This document shows, one piece after another, positions 23,916-31,982 of a stretch of DNA of 51,878 nucleotides (position 1 is its first letter; each line of letters starts with the position of its first letter). Origin of the DNA: Leptolyngbya sp. Heron Island J (lineage in GTDB: Bacteria; Cyanobacteriota; Cyanobacteriia; Phormidesmidales; Phormidesmidaceae); the NCBI RefSeq assembly GCF_000482245.1, contig NZ_AWNH01000016.1, forward strand, positions 1-51,878, in the 5' to 3' direction. Made by a program: the position numbers and the translations under genes. A model generated the notes under the pieces. The model made no database searches and was not told the origin of the DNA. It was given only the letters and a program-made list of their open reading frames with translations.

Positions 23916-24836
23916 TTAGCCTTCCTGTTGAAAGCTCTTTCGAAAGACAGAGGGAGAGACTTCAGCATGCTTTTTGAAGAAGCGCGAAAAATGAGCAGCA
24001 TTCTTAAACCCTAAAAGAGAAGCAACTTCTTGAATAGGTTCTGATGAGCGACGCAGTAGAGACTTAGCTTCAGCGACTATCTTCTCCGTAATCCAGTTAT
24101 TGACCGTCTTTCCTGTCTTGAGTTTGATTACACTACTGAAGTAATTAGGGTTTAAATATTGAGCTTGAGCGTAGTCTTGTACTTGAAAAAGGCGATCGCA
24201 TTGTCCTGCTAACAAATCTCGAAAGTGAGCTTCCAAATGACGCTTAAACGTAATCGCAATGGTAGAGCTAGTAGAAACTTCTGTCAGCGGATTGTAGGCT
24301 TTCCAGAAGCGTTCTTTAATTTTTAGTAGCAGAACAACAACCAAACATCCGATAATTTGAAACTTGTAGTCAGATTTTGATTGATATTCTCCAAGCAGTT
24401 GCTCGCCAAGCCGATCAAATATCTGAACAGTATCGGCTTCCGGGTAGCTGGGCGGGGCAACTTCTGCAATCAGAAAAGGGAAGTCATCTAGCACTGTTTC
24501 ACGAACGTATTGCTTCAAGAATGCTTCTGAGAAGGTAATCACATATCCGTACGAGCGCTCATAGATTTCGAAGCCTTTGATATGTCCTGGATTTGTAAAG
24601 TAGATTGTGCCGTTCCGCGTCGGATATGATTGGTCATCAATGATATAGCGCCCTCGCCCTGCTCGAATGATGAGTACCGAATAATAGTTCGCTCGAAAGA
24701 CCGGGGACTTGACTGGCACATCGCCATGAATGTCTTCTAGCCGATGAATTGTAAAATCAACGTCTTGCTCTAGCGCTCCGCCCATCGAAGCATAGAACTC
24801 AGACATTGAATTGTAGACTTTAATCGTGGCTGCCAT
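23916..24836 (-). CDS. AraC-family transcriptional regulator
   Basis: The start at 24836 (MAATIKVYNSM) is uncertain; a TTG at 24854 lies closer to the only GGAG. The product is about 306 residues. The N-terminal cupin-like arm/effector domain has SVLIIRAGRGRYIIDDQSYP. The C-terminal pair of HTHs has QDYAQAQYLNPNYFSSVIKL and EVASLLGFKNAAHFSRFFKKH (typical second AraC helix with the P-S-x-F-R end). It probably activates the SDR and aldo/keto reductase genes that follow it on the same strand. Confidence 0.88.
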   Translation of the reverse strand: MAATIKVYNSMSEFYASMGGALEQDVDFTIHRLEDIHGDVPVKSPVFRANYYSVLIIRAGRGRYIIDDQSYPTRNGTIYFTNPGHIKGFEIYERSYGYVITFSEAFLKQYVRETVLDDFPFLIAEVAPPSYPEADTVQIFDRLGEQLLGEYQSKSDYKFQIIGCLVVVLLLKIKERFWKAYNPLTEVSTSSTIAITFKRHLEAHFRDLLAGQCDRLFQVQDYAQAQYLNPNYFSSVIKLKTGKTVNNWITEKIVAEAKSLLRRSSEPIQEVASLLGFKNAAHFSRFFKKHAEVSPSVFRKSFQQEG

Positions 24837-24923
24837 GCCAATCTTTGATAGCAATACTCCAAGGATAGTCTGGTTAGACTAATGGACGGTAGTCTCATTA
24901 TTTATAGAACTGATTTGAGATCT

Positions 24924-25406
24924 CTAAGCATTGACAGCAAGCCTCTTGAGCATGAGTCTGACAAAGCATAGATTGAGTAGAGTTGTGGCATGAGACAAGG
25001 TTCTCTCAAAGTTCTTGACTAAACTCTTGCACCGCTCCATCCAGGCATTGGAACGCTCTACAATCCAACGGGCTGGAACGGGGACGAAGCCTGTCTTACC
25101 GGCTGCCGCTTTCTCTGCTTTGGAGGGTTTTGGTGAACGTTCAAATCTGATTTTTCGCATGATCTGGGGATACACCGCTTCGAGTGCGGGGATCAGCGTA
25201 TCCGGGTGGTAGCCATGGTCGACCAAGATAGTAATCTTCGGAATATTGACGGGTTTTGAGCGAAAATAGTCGATGTTGAGGCTTAACAACTCAATCAGCC
25301 CGCTATCGTCGGACACATTGGCTGGCGTACACAGTGTAAAGAAGGGAAATCCAAGCGTATCAATCGCGAGATGCCGTTTGATGCCATTCGTTGCCTTGTA
25401 AACACA
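24924..25406 (-). pseudogene. IS5-family transposase, C-terminal half
   Basis: From the CVYKATNGIKRHLAIDTLG motif to LCFVRLMLKRLAVNA this is the RNase-H-like catalytic core of an IS5-type transposase. It has the central DDE-like aspartates (AIDTLG, LVDHGYHPD) and the final E in VERSNAWMERCKS. The first codon used, MIYSLF, is provided by the inserted IS. In the intact gene GFC joins VYKATNG across the TGT duplication. It is not functional alone. Confidence 0.85.
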
Positions 25407-26444
25407 AGACATTATTGGAAATAGTGAGTATATCATCTGCAGATCTTATCTGCCCTCTTTGGCTAGCCGCTAGTGTTAACGGCGTAGCTCTAACCGAAAG
25501 TTGTGCAGCCCACACGCTGTTTCCATCACAGCATCCACAAATCCCTCAACCCGATTACGAAATCTTTGCACCAAAATCTGACACCGTTTGATGCCCCCAA
25601 TATGATGTTCGACTTCCACCCGAAGACTCGATATGCCTCGATTGATCACTTTTTCGACCTCTGTTAATTCTCCATTTCGAGGCTTCTTCTTCGGTTGTAC
25701 AATCGTCACTCCCTCGGGGTGATACCCTTGAAACCCTGTGTCTTGAAGTAGCGTGCTTCCCTCTGGAAACTGATAGTTTTCTTCATCCGCTATTTTCTTG
25801 TCGTGTTTCTTCCCTTCGTAGGTCCCGCTCAAATAAACCACCTTGCCTTTACGCTCATTGATGATGACGTTGGTGACACTATGAGTTTTCTTCTTTCCAC
25901 TGTAGTAGTCTTTCTGTTTATCCTTGTCCTGAGGACGATTAATCCGACGTTCTGTCCCATCAATCATGAACTCTAGACTGGGGCAATTTGATAGCACGGT
26001 TTCCAGATTCGCGGGTCGACGTTCTGGCAACTGTTGCTCTTCGCCTAATGCCTCGTTGAGCCGACCGGTGAGCCGATGGATCCATTCATTCGCTTGCCCC
26101 TGACTCATGCCAAACAGGTAGCCGTGAACTTCCTGCGTCGGGTATATTCGGAAGTACACCAAGATGAAAAGTAACTTATCGTCTAGTCGTTTTAGATGGG
26201 CTTTACGACCGGCTCCATAGGAACGTTGACGTCCTTCTCGCTTAAACGTCTCTGACACAAAACGCTCCCAGGCCACACCGAAACTCGGCAGCAATGCCTC
26301 AAACTCAGAGGGGTTGAAACCCGTTAAGCTGCGAAGCGTACGAGGTTTATTTTTCAGAGTTGCATACTGCATTCTCATCTGACCTACCCTGAGTGGTAAT
26401 ACGAGCGGTTATTTTAGCAAATGGCCTTATTTCCGATTAAGTCT
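25407..26444 (-). mobile_element. Nested IS5-family (ISL2/IS1031-like) insertion sequence
   Basis: The element is 1,038 bp with imperfect terminal repeats AGAC..AT..GGAAATA at both ends and a 3-bp duplication (ACA at 25404-25406 and 26445-26447 on the plus strand). It lies inside the transposase of the older IS, in the same strand orientation. The boundaries are supported by exact restoration of GFC-VYKATNG. Confidence 0.85.
25476..26378 (-). CDS. IS5-family transposase (DDE_Tnp_4 type)
   Basis: The 300-residue protein has an N-terminal HTH region (RLDDKLLFILVYFRIYPTQE), then a catalytic domain with MIDGTERRINRP, KKTHSVTNVIIN, LQDTGFQGY and the last acidic residue in VEVEHHIGGIKR. No stop or frameshift is visible, so it is probably active. 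It starts about 65 bases inside the right end of its element (25407-26444) and is intact, unlike the host IS gene around it. Confidence 0.88.
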   Translation of the reverse strand: MRMQYATLKNKPRTLRSLTGFNPSEFEALLPSFGVAWERFVSETFKREGRQRSYGAGRKAHLKRLDDKLLFILVYFRIYPTQEVHGYLFGMSQGQANEWIHRLTGRLNEALGEEQQLPERRPANLETVLSNCPSLEFMIDGTERRINRPQDKDKQKDYYSGKKKTHSVTNVIINERKGKVVYLSGTYEGKKHDKKIADEENYQFPEGSTLLQDTGFQGYHPEGVTIVQPKKKPRNGELTEVEKVINRGISSLRVEVEHHIGGIKRCQILVQRFRNRVEGFVDAVMETACGLHNFRLELRR

Positions 26445-26817
26445 ACAAAATCCTTTGGTCTCAACACTGGCATTGCAGGTATTCTTAACGGCTTGAGAGT
26501 CAATGATAATCAATGTGGTCCATTTAGGTTTTTTTTACCTGGGCACGCACCTGTTCGTGCAGAATCGTCATCAGCGTCTCTATCGTTCCGGCATCCCGCC
26601 ACTGCTTGTAGTGCCAGTAGACTGTTGAATAGGGAGGCAAATCTTTAGGCAGGTCTTCCCAGTTACAACCATTCTTGAGGCGATACAAAATGCCATCAAT
26701 GATGTCGCGATAACTCCACTCTGGAGGACGTGTCTTCTTCCTTGGGGGCAACACCTCAGGCAACAGCGGTTCTAGAATTTCCCATTCTGCATCGGTCAGA
26801 CTGCTTGAATATGCCAT
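26445..26817 (-). pseudogene. IS5-family transposase, N-terminal half
   Basis: It begins MAYSSSLTDAEWEILEPLL, the DUF4096 N-terminal domain of IS5-type transposases (DIIDGILYRLKNGCNWEDLP). A +1 type disruption occurs in a T/A-rich run near 26525-26535, after which the text continues as TLIIIDSQAVKNT..ETKGFC up to the insertion point at 26445. So, besides being split, this half carries an older frameshift. Confidence 0.85.
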
Positions 26818-26880
26818 AGTACCTGGAGTAGACGCTACTTAGCATTTTTGCCTAAACCCTAAAAGATCTCAAATGGGTTC

Positions 26881-27010
26881 TATAAGATACTGTTGGCGAA
26901 CTAAATGTTAAATGCTAAAACAACGAGAAATTGTTCGTTCAGCTAGGTTATCGAGAACGAATTTAGCGAGTTTGAGCCGCTACCGTGGAGTTCGCCAACA
27001 GTATCTTATA
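26881..27010. mobile_element. 130-bp MITE with perfect 22-bp inverted repeats
   Basis: TATAAGATACTGTTGGCGAACT (26881-26902) is mirrored exactly at 26989-27010. TA at the tips suits the IS630/Tc1 group. A related GAGTTCGCCAACAGCGTCC sequence stands at 49439 beside IS630 remnants, supporting descent from that IS. There is no coding capacity. The IS5-family element ends directly at its left tip. Confidence 0.7.
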
Positions 27011-27027
27011 CCTTCTGAGATATACAT

Positions 27028-27092
27028 AAAACCGTGTCTCAATCTATGTCTCAAAATATCGTTCTCATAACGTTTAAGATATAGTGAGACGC
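27028..27092. promoter_or_regulatory. res site upstream of a resolvase fragment
   Basis: The tract AAAACCGTGTCTC, ATGTCTCA, GTTCTCATAACG and TATAGTGAGACGC contains repeated half-sites in both orientations, ending 12 bases before the resolvase ATG. This is where Tn3-type res sites lie. A similar tract is at 18190-18240. Confidence 0.6.
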
Positions 27093-27104
27093 TTGAGGTA
27101 GGTC

Positions 27105-27150
27105 ATGTCAACGGTTGGCTATGCCAGGGTGAGTTCTGTTGGTCAGAGTC
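27105..27150 (+). pseudogene. tnpR: Truncated Tn3-type serine resolvase, first 15 codons
   Basis: ATG at 27105 opens MSTVGYARVSSVGQS, the highly conserved N-terminus of serine resolvases, with the nucleophilic serine in YARVSS. It stops being resolvase-like exactly where a Tn3-type inverted repeat begins (27151), so it was cut by an insertion. GAGGTAGGTC precedes the start. Confidence 0.75.
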
Positions 27151-27188
27151 TGGGTACGAGTAGTTTTGGAACAGTAGCCTGCGCTAAG
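27151..27188 (+). repeat. Tn3-family 38-bp inverted repeat (single end)
   Basis: GGGTACGAGTAGTTTTGG through GCGCTAAG matches the ends of the TIME at 17942 (shared GAGTAGT, GGAACAG and GCTAAG), with the first G changed to T. Its interior side faces right, towards the SDR-AraC-SDR genes. I found no partner end downstream as far as 36 kb, so this is a one-ended remnant. Confidence 0.6.
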
Positions 27189-27248
27189 GCTGAAAGCGTT
27201 ACATCAAAAAGGTTTCAAAACTCGATTACTTTCATTTAATTGATTTCA

Positions 27249-28154
27249 TCACCAGCGAACCCGCAGGCGATTTACCAGAAGATCATCACCCAAAATTTCT
27301 TCTTTCATGGCGTTTAGTTCGCCTACATCCCAATTCGCACTGAGGTATCTTCCTTTTGCCCAATCGGCGCGACCGGACGATAACCAGACTGCAAACCCAG
27401 CTGCGAGTTCTGGATCATCGTTTAAGTATTCATGCATATAGTCCGGCATCGCTTTGCCGATTTCAGTAGCAACACCGCCCGGATGCATTGCAAAGCACTT
27501 AATGCCTTCATCGCCATGGTCATTTTGAACAAACTCCACAAGCCGGTTCACAGCGTGTTTGGAGGTTTGATAATCGGACGCACCATCGACGAGAAGCTGT
27601 GCCCCTACGGATGACACCATGATCAGGTGCCCCCCTGATGCCCCTTTCGCTTTATGGTAAGAGGCTGATTTGACGAGATGTGAAAGCGTATACCGGGCGG
27701 TGTGATAAGCACCTTTCACATTGACTTCGAAATTCATCCACCAACTATCGGGATCGGATTCAGCGATTTTAACCCATGGCCCCAGAAAGCCTGCATTGGC
27801 GTCTACCACATCAATACCCCCGAATTTGGAGACACAATCATTGACCGCCAATTCGACTTGCCGGGCGTCGGTAACATCAATCGAGGACGCCATAAATTCA
27901 GTATCGGTATTAACTTCCGCAACACGAGACCGTGTTTCCTCCAACCCCTTTTCAGACCGCGCCGTCGCATAAATTGCTTTGACGCCTGCGGCAGCAAATG
28001 CGACAGCTGTCGCCTGGCCAATGCCGCGCGATGCTCCGGTGATAAAAAGAACCTTATCGGTTGCTGAACCGGCAAGCTCGCGCGTAGGATCAATTGCAGG
28101 GTAGATTGAATGATGAGCAGTAAGATCCAAAGATTGTTTTTGAAGTGATGACAT
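27249..28154 (-). CDS. Short-chain dehydrogenase/reductase
   Basis: The 301-residue protein has the SDR cofactor motif VLFITGASRGIGQATA (TGxxxGIG) near residue 35, the NAG-like VVDANAGFLG, the serine in MVSSVGAQLLVDG and the YQTSKHAVNRLVEFV motif with Tyr and Lys. It differs from the SDR at 22859 in having no Tat leader. Its base composition and codon use look unlike the neighbours, and no GCGATCGC occurs here, so it and the next two genes are likely foreign. It is divergent from the AraC gene, with about 150 bases between them. Confidence 0.88.
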   Translation of the reverse strand: MSSLQKQSLDLTAHHSIYPAIDPTRELAGSATDKVLFITGASRGIGQATAVAFAAAGVKAIYATARSEKGLEETRSRVAEVNTDTEFMASSIDVTDARQVELAVNDCVSKFGGIDVVDANAGFLGPWVKIAESDPDSWWMNFEVNVKGAYHTARYTLSHLVKSASYHKAKGASGGHLIMVSSVGAQLLVDGASDYQTSKHAVNRLVEFVQNDHGDEGIKCFAMHPGGVATEIGKAMPDYMHEYLNDDPELAAGFAVWLSSGRADWAKGRYLSANWDVGELNAMKEEILGDDLLVNRLRVRW

Positions 28155-28305
28155 GATGCCCTCTAAAACTGTTATTTGACAGGTTAAATCTTAGTTACCA
28201 TCGCGCTTTAGAACTTGTTCAATCTTCCAGAATACTTGCCTATATCTCGAAAAACTGAAACACATTGATTGGCAAATCCCCCGTCCTCTCGACATAATAT
28301 TTGAC

Positions 28306-29181
28306 ATGCTTGAAAAGATTAGAGAAAACACAATCAGAGCGCTGAACAGCAATCTCGCAGCGGGAAATTTTGCCGCCTATTCAAACGACGTATTTTGCTT
28401 TTCGGAATGTCAGCCGAGCGACCTTCGCGAAACTATGTACGAGCCCGCACTTTGCCTGATTTTGCAGGGTGCAAAGCGCACGATGATTGACGGGAGGATT
28501 CTCAATCTCGAGCCAAGCGATAGCGTGGTTATTAGCCACCATGTGCCAGTCCAGGCCCAAATTACAAAAGCCTCCGGCTTAGAGCCATATATTGCTCTCA
28601 TCGTGAAAATGAATTTAGGAATTCTACGCGATTTGCACCGTGAGATCGCGAAAATTATCAAGACATCGGACACATGCTACTCCGTTGTGTCAGAAAGAGC
28701 TGATGAAGCGCTCCTTGAAACAACCTATCGCTTACTTGAAACTCTCAGCGATCCTATCGAGTCAAAGCTCATGGGGCCGGCTGTATATAGAGAACTACAC
28801 CTAAGACTGTTACAGGCAAACCATGGCGGCATGCTGAGACAACTGGCGACAAAGGATAGTGTCGCGGACGGCATCTCACAGGCTATAAAATTCATCCGCG
28901 AAAATTACGATAAAGCTCTATCGGTCGCGGCGCTCGCAGCTGAATCGGCAATGAGCGAATCTTCGTTCTATCAGAAATTTAGGGAAATAACGGGTACGAC
29001 GCCAAACCAATATCTAAAATCATTGCGACTTCAAGAAGCCCACAATTTTCTATCACTACAGGGCATGAGCGTCACCCAAGCAGCGTTTGCTGTTGGTTAT
29101 CAAAGCGTCAATCATTTTAGCCGTGACTATTCCAAGGCTTTTGGTGCATCGCCGAGAACCGCGAAAATCGCCGCCCAATAA
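28306..29181 (+). CDS. AraC-family regulator with AraC_N domain
   Basis: The 291-residue protein has the N-terminal AraC_N domain (YEPALCLILQGAKRTMIDG, about 46-65) and two HTH motifs near the C-terminus: ALSVAALAAESAMSESSFYQ and SVTQAAFAVGYQSVNHFSR. It lies between two outward-flanking SDR genes on the opposite strand and probably controls at least the left one through the shared upstream region. The same regulator-SDR combination is common in proteobacteria, consistent with transfer. Confidence 0.9.
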   Translation: MLEKIRENTIRALNSNLAAGNFAAYSNDVFCFSECQPSDLRETMYEPALCLILQGAKRTMIDGRILNLEPSDSVVISHHVPVQAQITKASGLEPYIALIVKMNLGILRDLHREIAKIIKTSDTCYSVVSERADEALLETTYRLLETLSDPIESKLMGPAVYRELHLRLLQANHGGMLRQLATKDSVADGISQAIKFIRENYDKALSVAALAAESAMSESSFYQKFREITGTTPNQYLKSLRLQEAHNFLSLQGMSVTQAAFAVGYQSVNHFSRDYSKAFGASPRTAKIAAQ

Positions 29182-29193
29182 GCAATATATAGA

Positions 29194-30297
29194 CTAAGCT
29201 ATGGATCGCGAAAGCGACCCGTAACTGACATCGAACACTTCGCCTGAGACCTTCGATGTCCCTTCACCTGCAAAGAACGCTACAGCATAGGCAACATCTT
29301 CGACTTCAAGATGGGCTACATTCAATGGACTACCTGCAAGACCAGCCTCCGCAACTGCGTCGAAGGTGGGATTACTGGTGCCTGGCATTAATGTCCTCAG
29401 AACCGTCAGATTATCGGCGAGAGGGGTATCAACAAGCCCCGGAGCCACGACATTGCAGAGGATATTCGATTTCCCGTAGGTGACAGCTGCGGATTTCGCA
29501 AAACCGATGACTGCCCATTTCGTGGGTGTGTAGATCGGAAAAAGCTCATTCCCCATGCGTCCGAGCGCCGATGAAATATAAATAATTCTTCCGCCGTTCT
29601 GACGCTGCATGAAAGGCGCGGCAGCTTGCGTTGTTTTAATAACTCCACCGACATTAATCTCGAAAACGGTGCTGATATCATCGCTTGAAAACTCTTCGAT
29701 CATGCCAGCTTGAGAAACACCAGCGTTAGCGACAACGATATCGAGGCTTCCGAATTCATCGACAGTACGCTCGACCGCGCGCTTTTGAGCCTCTAGGTCT
29801 CGAACGTCACCTTTGAAGGTTAAGCACCGTACGCCAAGCGCTTCGATCCGGGCTTTCGCCTGGCTAAGATCACGTTCTGATGCCAGTGGATACTGAACGT
29901 TTGGGATGTTTGGTTCTGCAATATCGAAGAGTGCGATATTGGCCCCCTTAGCCGCAAGCGCTTCACCACTTGCAAGACCGATACCCCTCGCACCACCTGT
30001 AATGAAAGCGGTTTTTCCGGATAGTTCTTTTTTACTCTCGGCATCAAGTGAGGGCTGTACATCTGATGGCTGTGCATCGGCAGCGTCCGTGCCGAGAATC
30101 GTCGGGCCAGCCACAGTAACAGCAGCCGCTCCAAGCCCGGTAAGCCCGGTCGCAAGAATGCGGCGACGTGCAGGGTTGCTCGGTCCGTCTGAAGGGGAGC
30201 CAGCCTTTATATTGTGGCGCTCTGAACGTTTGGAGTCATTTTTGTTGATCATGGCGAAACTAGGTATCTTCATTAGCGGTGAGCTGTTCAACATCAT
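29194..30297 (-). CDS. SDR oxidoreductase with Tat-like leader
   Basis: The 367-residue product carries an unusually long N-terminal region: SNPARRRILATGLTGLGAAAV (RR-R-I-L-A, Tat-like) followed by an Ala-rich linker. The SDR core is TAFITGGARGIGLASGE, DIVVANAGVSQAGM, the serine in YISSALGRMG and YTPTKWAVIGFAKSAA. The end GEVFDVSYG marks the usual C-terminal cofactor edge. It ends 12 bases from the AraC stop (convergent). The translation start may be one of two internal methionines (MLNSS or MKIPSFAM) or lie at 30297. Confidence 0.85.
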   Translation of the reverse strand: MMLNSSPLMKIPSFAMINKNDSKRSERHNIKAGSPSDGPSNPARRRILATGLTGLGAAAVTVAGPTILGTDAADAQPSDVQPSLDAESKKELSGKTAFITGGARGIGLASGEALAAKGANIALFDIAEPNIPNVQYPLASERDLSQAKARIEALGVRCLTFKGDVRDLEAQKRAVERTVDEFGSLDIVVANAGVSQAGMIEEFSSDDISTVFEINVGGVIKTTQAAAPFMQRQNGGRIIYISSALGRMGNELFPIYTPTKWAVIGFAKSAAVTYGKSNILCNVVAPGLVDTPLADNLTVLRTLMPGTSNPTFDAVAEAGLAGSPLNVAHLEVEDVAYAVAFFAGEGTSKVSGEVFDVSYGSLSRSIA

Positions 30298-30568
30298 CGT
30301 AAACGCCGCAAAACCCGGACAGGTGCCTAATCCTGTAAATTACTTGCCTAAAGCTCCAAGATTATGATGACGCTGACTCTTGAATCCAAATCATTTATTG
30401 TGTTGCTGATTGATAACCGAAGCTCGCAACGCTGAGATGAGAGAGCTTGGGAGAGGATGCGTAATTTTCGACAATTGTTCTTGTCGAAACTCCAATGAGC
30501 TGCCGTCCCCATATTTTGGGGTAAGTGTGTTAGCTAGGCGAATCACCCAAAATAGTAAGTGTGCTATT

Positions 30569-30592
30569 ATTTAATTAGCCAGCTAAATAAAT
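30569..30592. promoter_or_regulatory. MarR-type operator, copy 1 (upstream of marR)
   Basis: ATTTAATTAGC and GCTAAATAAAT flank CA; the arms match at ten of eleven positions. It lies 17 bases before the GTG start. The same core TTAGCCAGCTAA appears twice after the MarR gene. Confidence 0.75.
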
Positions 30593-30608
30593 CGAACAGT
30601 ACAACATC

Positions 30609-31052
30609 GTGTCCACACCTGCGCAGTCTATGCCAGACACCATCAGCTACTTGATGGCAAAAGTTTGTAGAGCTCATCGCGGCCTAGCTGGAGCTTTGCT
30701 GGCTGACTACGGCCTTCACGTTGGGCAAGAAGTGCTGTTAATGCACCTGTGGGAATATGACGGGCGATCTCAGTCTGAACTAGTAGATTTGATGGCGGTT
30801 GAACCACCAACGCTTACTAGAATGCTGAATCGTCTGGAAAAATCTGGTCTTGTAGAACGGCAACGAGATCAGATAGATGCACGTGTATGGCGCATCTATC
30901 TAACTGAGGCTGGTTGGGCGCTAGAGGAGCCAATTCAACGAGTATGGCGAGAGCTGGAAGCCAGGACGATAGCCAATCTCGCGATTGAAGAGCGGGTCCT
31001 ACTGCGGAGATTGCTTATGCAGGTGCGCAGGAATTTAGAGGAATCAAGCTAA
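30609..31052 (+). CDS. MarR-family transcriptional regulator
   Basis: GTG at 30609 gives 147 residues; an ATG 21 bases later is possible. The winged HTH is clear: GRSQSELVDLMAVEPPTLTR (recognition helix about 58-77), LEKSGLVERQRDQIDARVWR (the wing with the D-x-R signature), then the dimerisation helix. Three near-identical palindromes stand before and after it, so it is likely autoregulated and represses the Crp/Fnr gene and the downstream efflux genes. The typical ligand class is phenolic compounds, quinones or drugs (known for MarR). Confidence 0.92.
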   Translation: MSTPAQSMPDTISYLMAKVCRAHRGLAGALLADYGLHVGQEVLLMHLWEYDGRSQSELVDLMAVEPPTLTRMLNRLEKSGLVERQRDQIDARVWRIYLTEAGWALEEPIQRVWRELEARTIANLAIEERVLLRRLLMQVRRNLEESS

Positions 31053-31083
31053 CCCACAGGTAAGTTGATTAACAGCGCCTAGT

Positions 31084-31133
31084 ATTTACTTAGCCAGCTA
31101 ACTTCTTTCATTTACTTAGCCAGCTAAGTAAAT
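31084..31133. promoter_or_regulatory. Two MarR-type operators between marR and the Crp/Fnr gene
   Basis: ATTTACTTAGCCAGCTAACT (from 31084) and the perfect palindrome ATTTACTTAGC-CA-GCTAAGTAAAT (31110-31133) share the core with the operator at 30569. The second site ends 14 bases before the Crp/Fnr start and would block its promoter. Confidence 0.75.
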
Positions 31134-31147
31134 GAAAATTCTAATTT

Positions 31148-31780
31148 ATGAGGAGGTATTCGCAATTGGATCTCACTAACCTTGATGGCCTGCCCTCTGA
31201 CCTGCGGGCGGTTGCTGTTGTTCAGCAGGCGATCGCAGGTCAGGTCATTTTTCAGCAGGGGGAAGCGGCCGCCTCATTTTTTATCGTCAGAAATGGGCGC
31301 GTCAAGTTAGAGCGCTATACCGATGAGGGACGTATGGTAACGCTTCAAGTAGCGCGACCAGGTGAAGGGGTTGGTGTGGTTGCTCTGATGTCAGACACCT
31401 ATTCTAGTGCTGCGATCGCAGAGGTGTCTTCCCAACTCATTCGATATCCTAAAACGGCCCTAATAAATGCGTTGCCAATATATCCAGCTTTGGCGGAAAC
31501 CTTGTTGATCATGCTGTTGCAAATCATTCATTCCTTAGAGATTCGCTTAGAACTACGAGACATTCGAGCATCCCAGCAGCGTGTGCTGAGATATCTGCGC
31601 TATCAGACCCAGGACCGTGAGCAGAGTATTATCACTTTTGATCGACCCCTCAAAGAGATTGCGACAGATTTAGGATTTACCCCTGAAACGCTCTCACGAG
31701 CCTTGACTCGACTAGAGCAGGCGGGCCTGATTTCACGCCAGGATAGACAGATTACATTACATCCATCCTCAACCGCTTGA
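31148..31780 (+). CDS. Crp/Fnr-family transcriptional regulator
   Basis: The 210-residue protein has an N-terminal cyclic-nucleotide-binding-like beta-roll (IAGQVIFQQGEAAASFFIV, residues 30-48) and a C-terminal Crp HTH (PLKEIATDLGFTPETLSRAL, about 168-187). It lacks the cysteine cluster of Fnr and the R-S-type cAMP-binding residues, so the effector is unknown. AUG follows GAGG poorly. Placed under the MarR operators and directly upstream of the ABM-DoxX-MFS genes, it may form a second tier of their control. Confidence 0.9.
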   Translation: MRRYSQLDLTNLDGLPSDLRAVAVVQQAIAGQVIFQQGEAAASFFIVRNGRVKLERYTDEGRMVTLQVARPGEGVGVVALMSDTYSSAAIAEVSSQLIRYPKTALINALPIYPALAETLLIMLLQIIHSLEIRLELRDIRASQQRVLRYLRYQTQDREQSIITFDRPLKEIATDLGFTPETLSRALTRLEQAGLISRQDRQITLHPSSTA

Positions 31781-31875
31781 TTTCGATCAAGGAACTGTTC
31801 ATCTGATTAGGCTAAAATCTGCACGCTATCGACAGTAAAGACATTTAAGAAACCAGTCTGAATTGCCATCATCAG

Positions 31876-31891
31876 TGTGACTTTAGTCAAA
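31876..31891. promoter_or_regulatory. Weak Crp/Fnr-type site before the ABM gene
   Basis: TGTGA-CTTTAG-TCAAA resembles TGTGA-N6-TCACA at eight of ten fixed positions. It is about 90 bases upstream of the exported ABM protein, where an activator would bind. It could be a chance match. Confidence 0.3.
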
Positions 31892-31982
31892 ATTCCTGCA
31901 TACTCTCGGCGCATGCGGTTAAGCGCTGTTGACCCAGTTAAATATTCAGTTCATTGTTACTCACGTTGAGGGATTAGTAACC

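Larger units (their letters stand above)
24905..26882 (-). mobile_element. IS5-family insertion sequence, interrupted by a second IS
   Basis: The ends TAGAAC..ATTTGAGATCT are imperfect inverted repeats (24905 onward and, inverted, to 26882) with TA on both outer sides. Without the nested 1,038-bp element and its 3-bp duplication it is 937 bp, a usual size. The transposase is split into two halves. Confidence 0.75.

Noticed and set aside
27702-28067. Plus-strand open frame opposite the SDR gene
   Set aside because: The minus strand encodes a clear SDR with all motifs; the plus frame is its reverse shadow.
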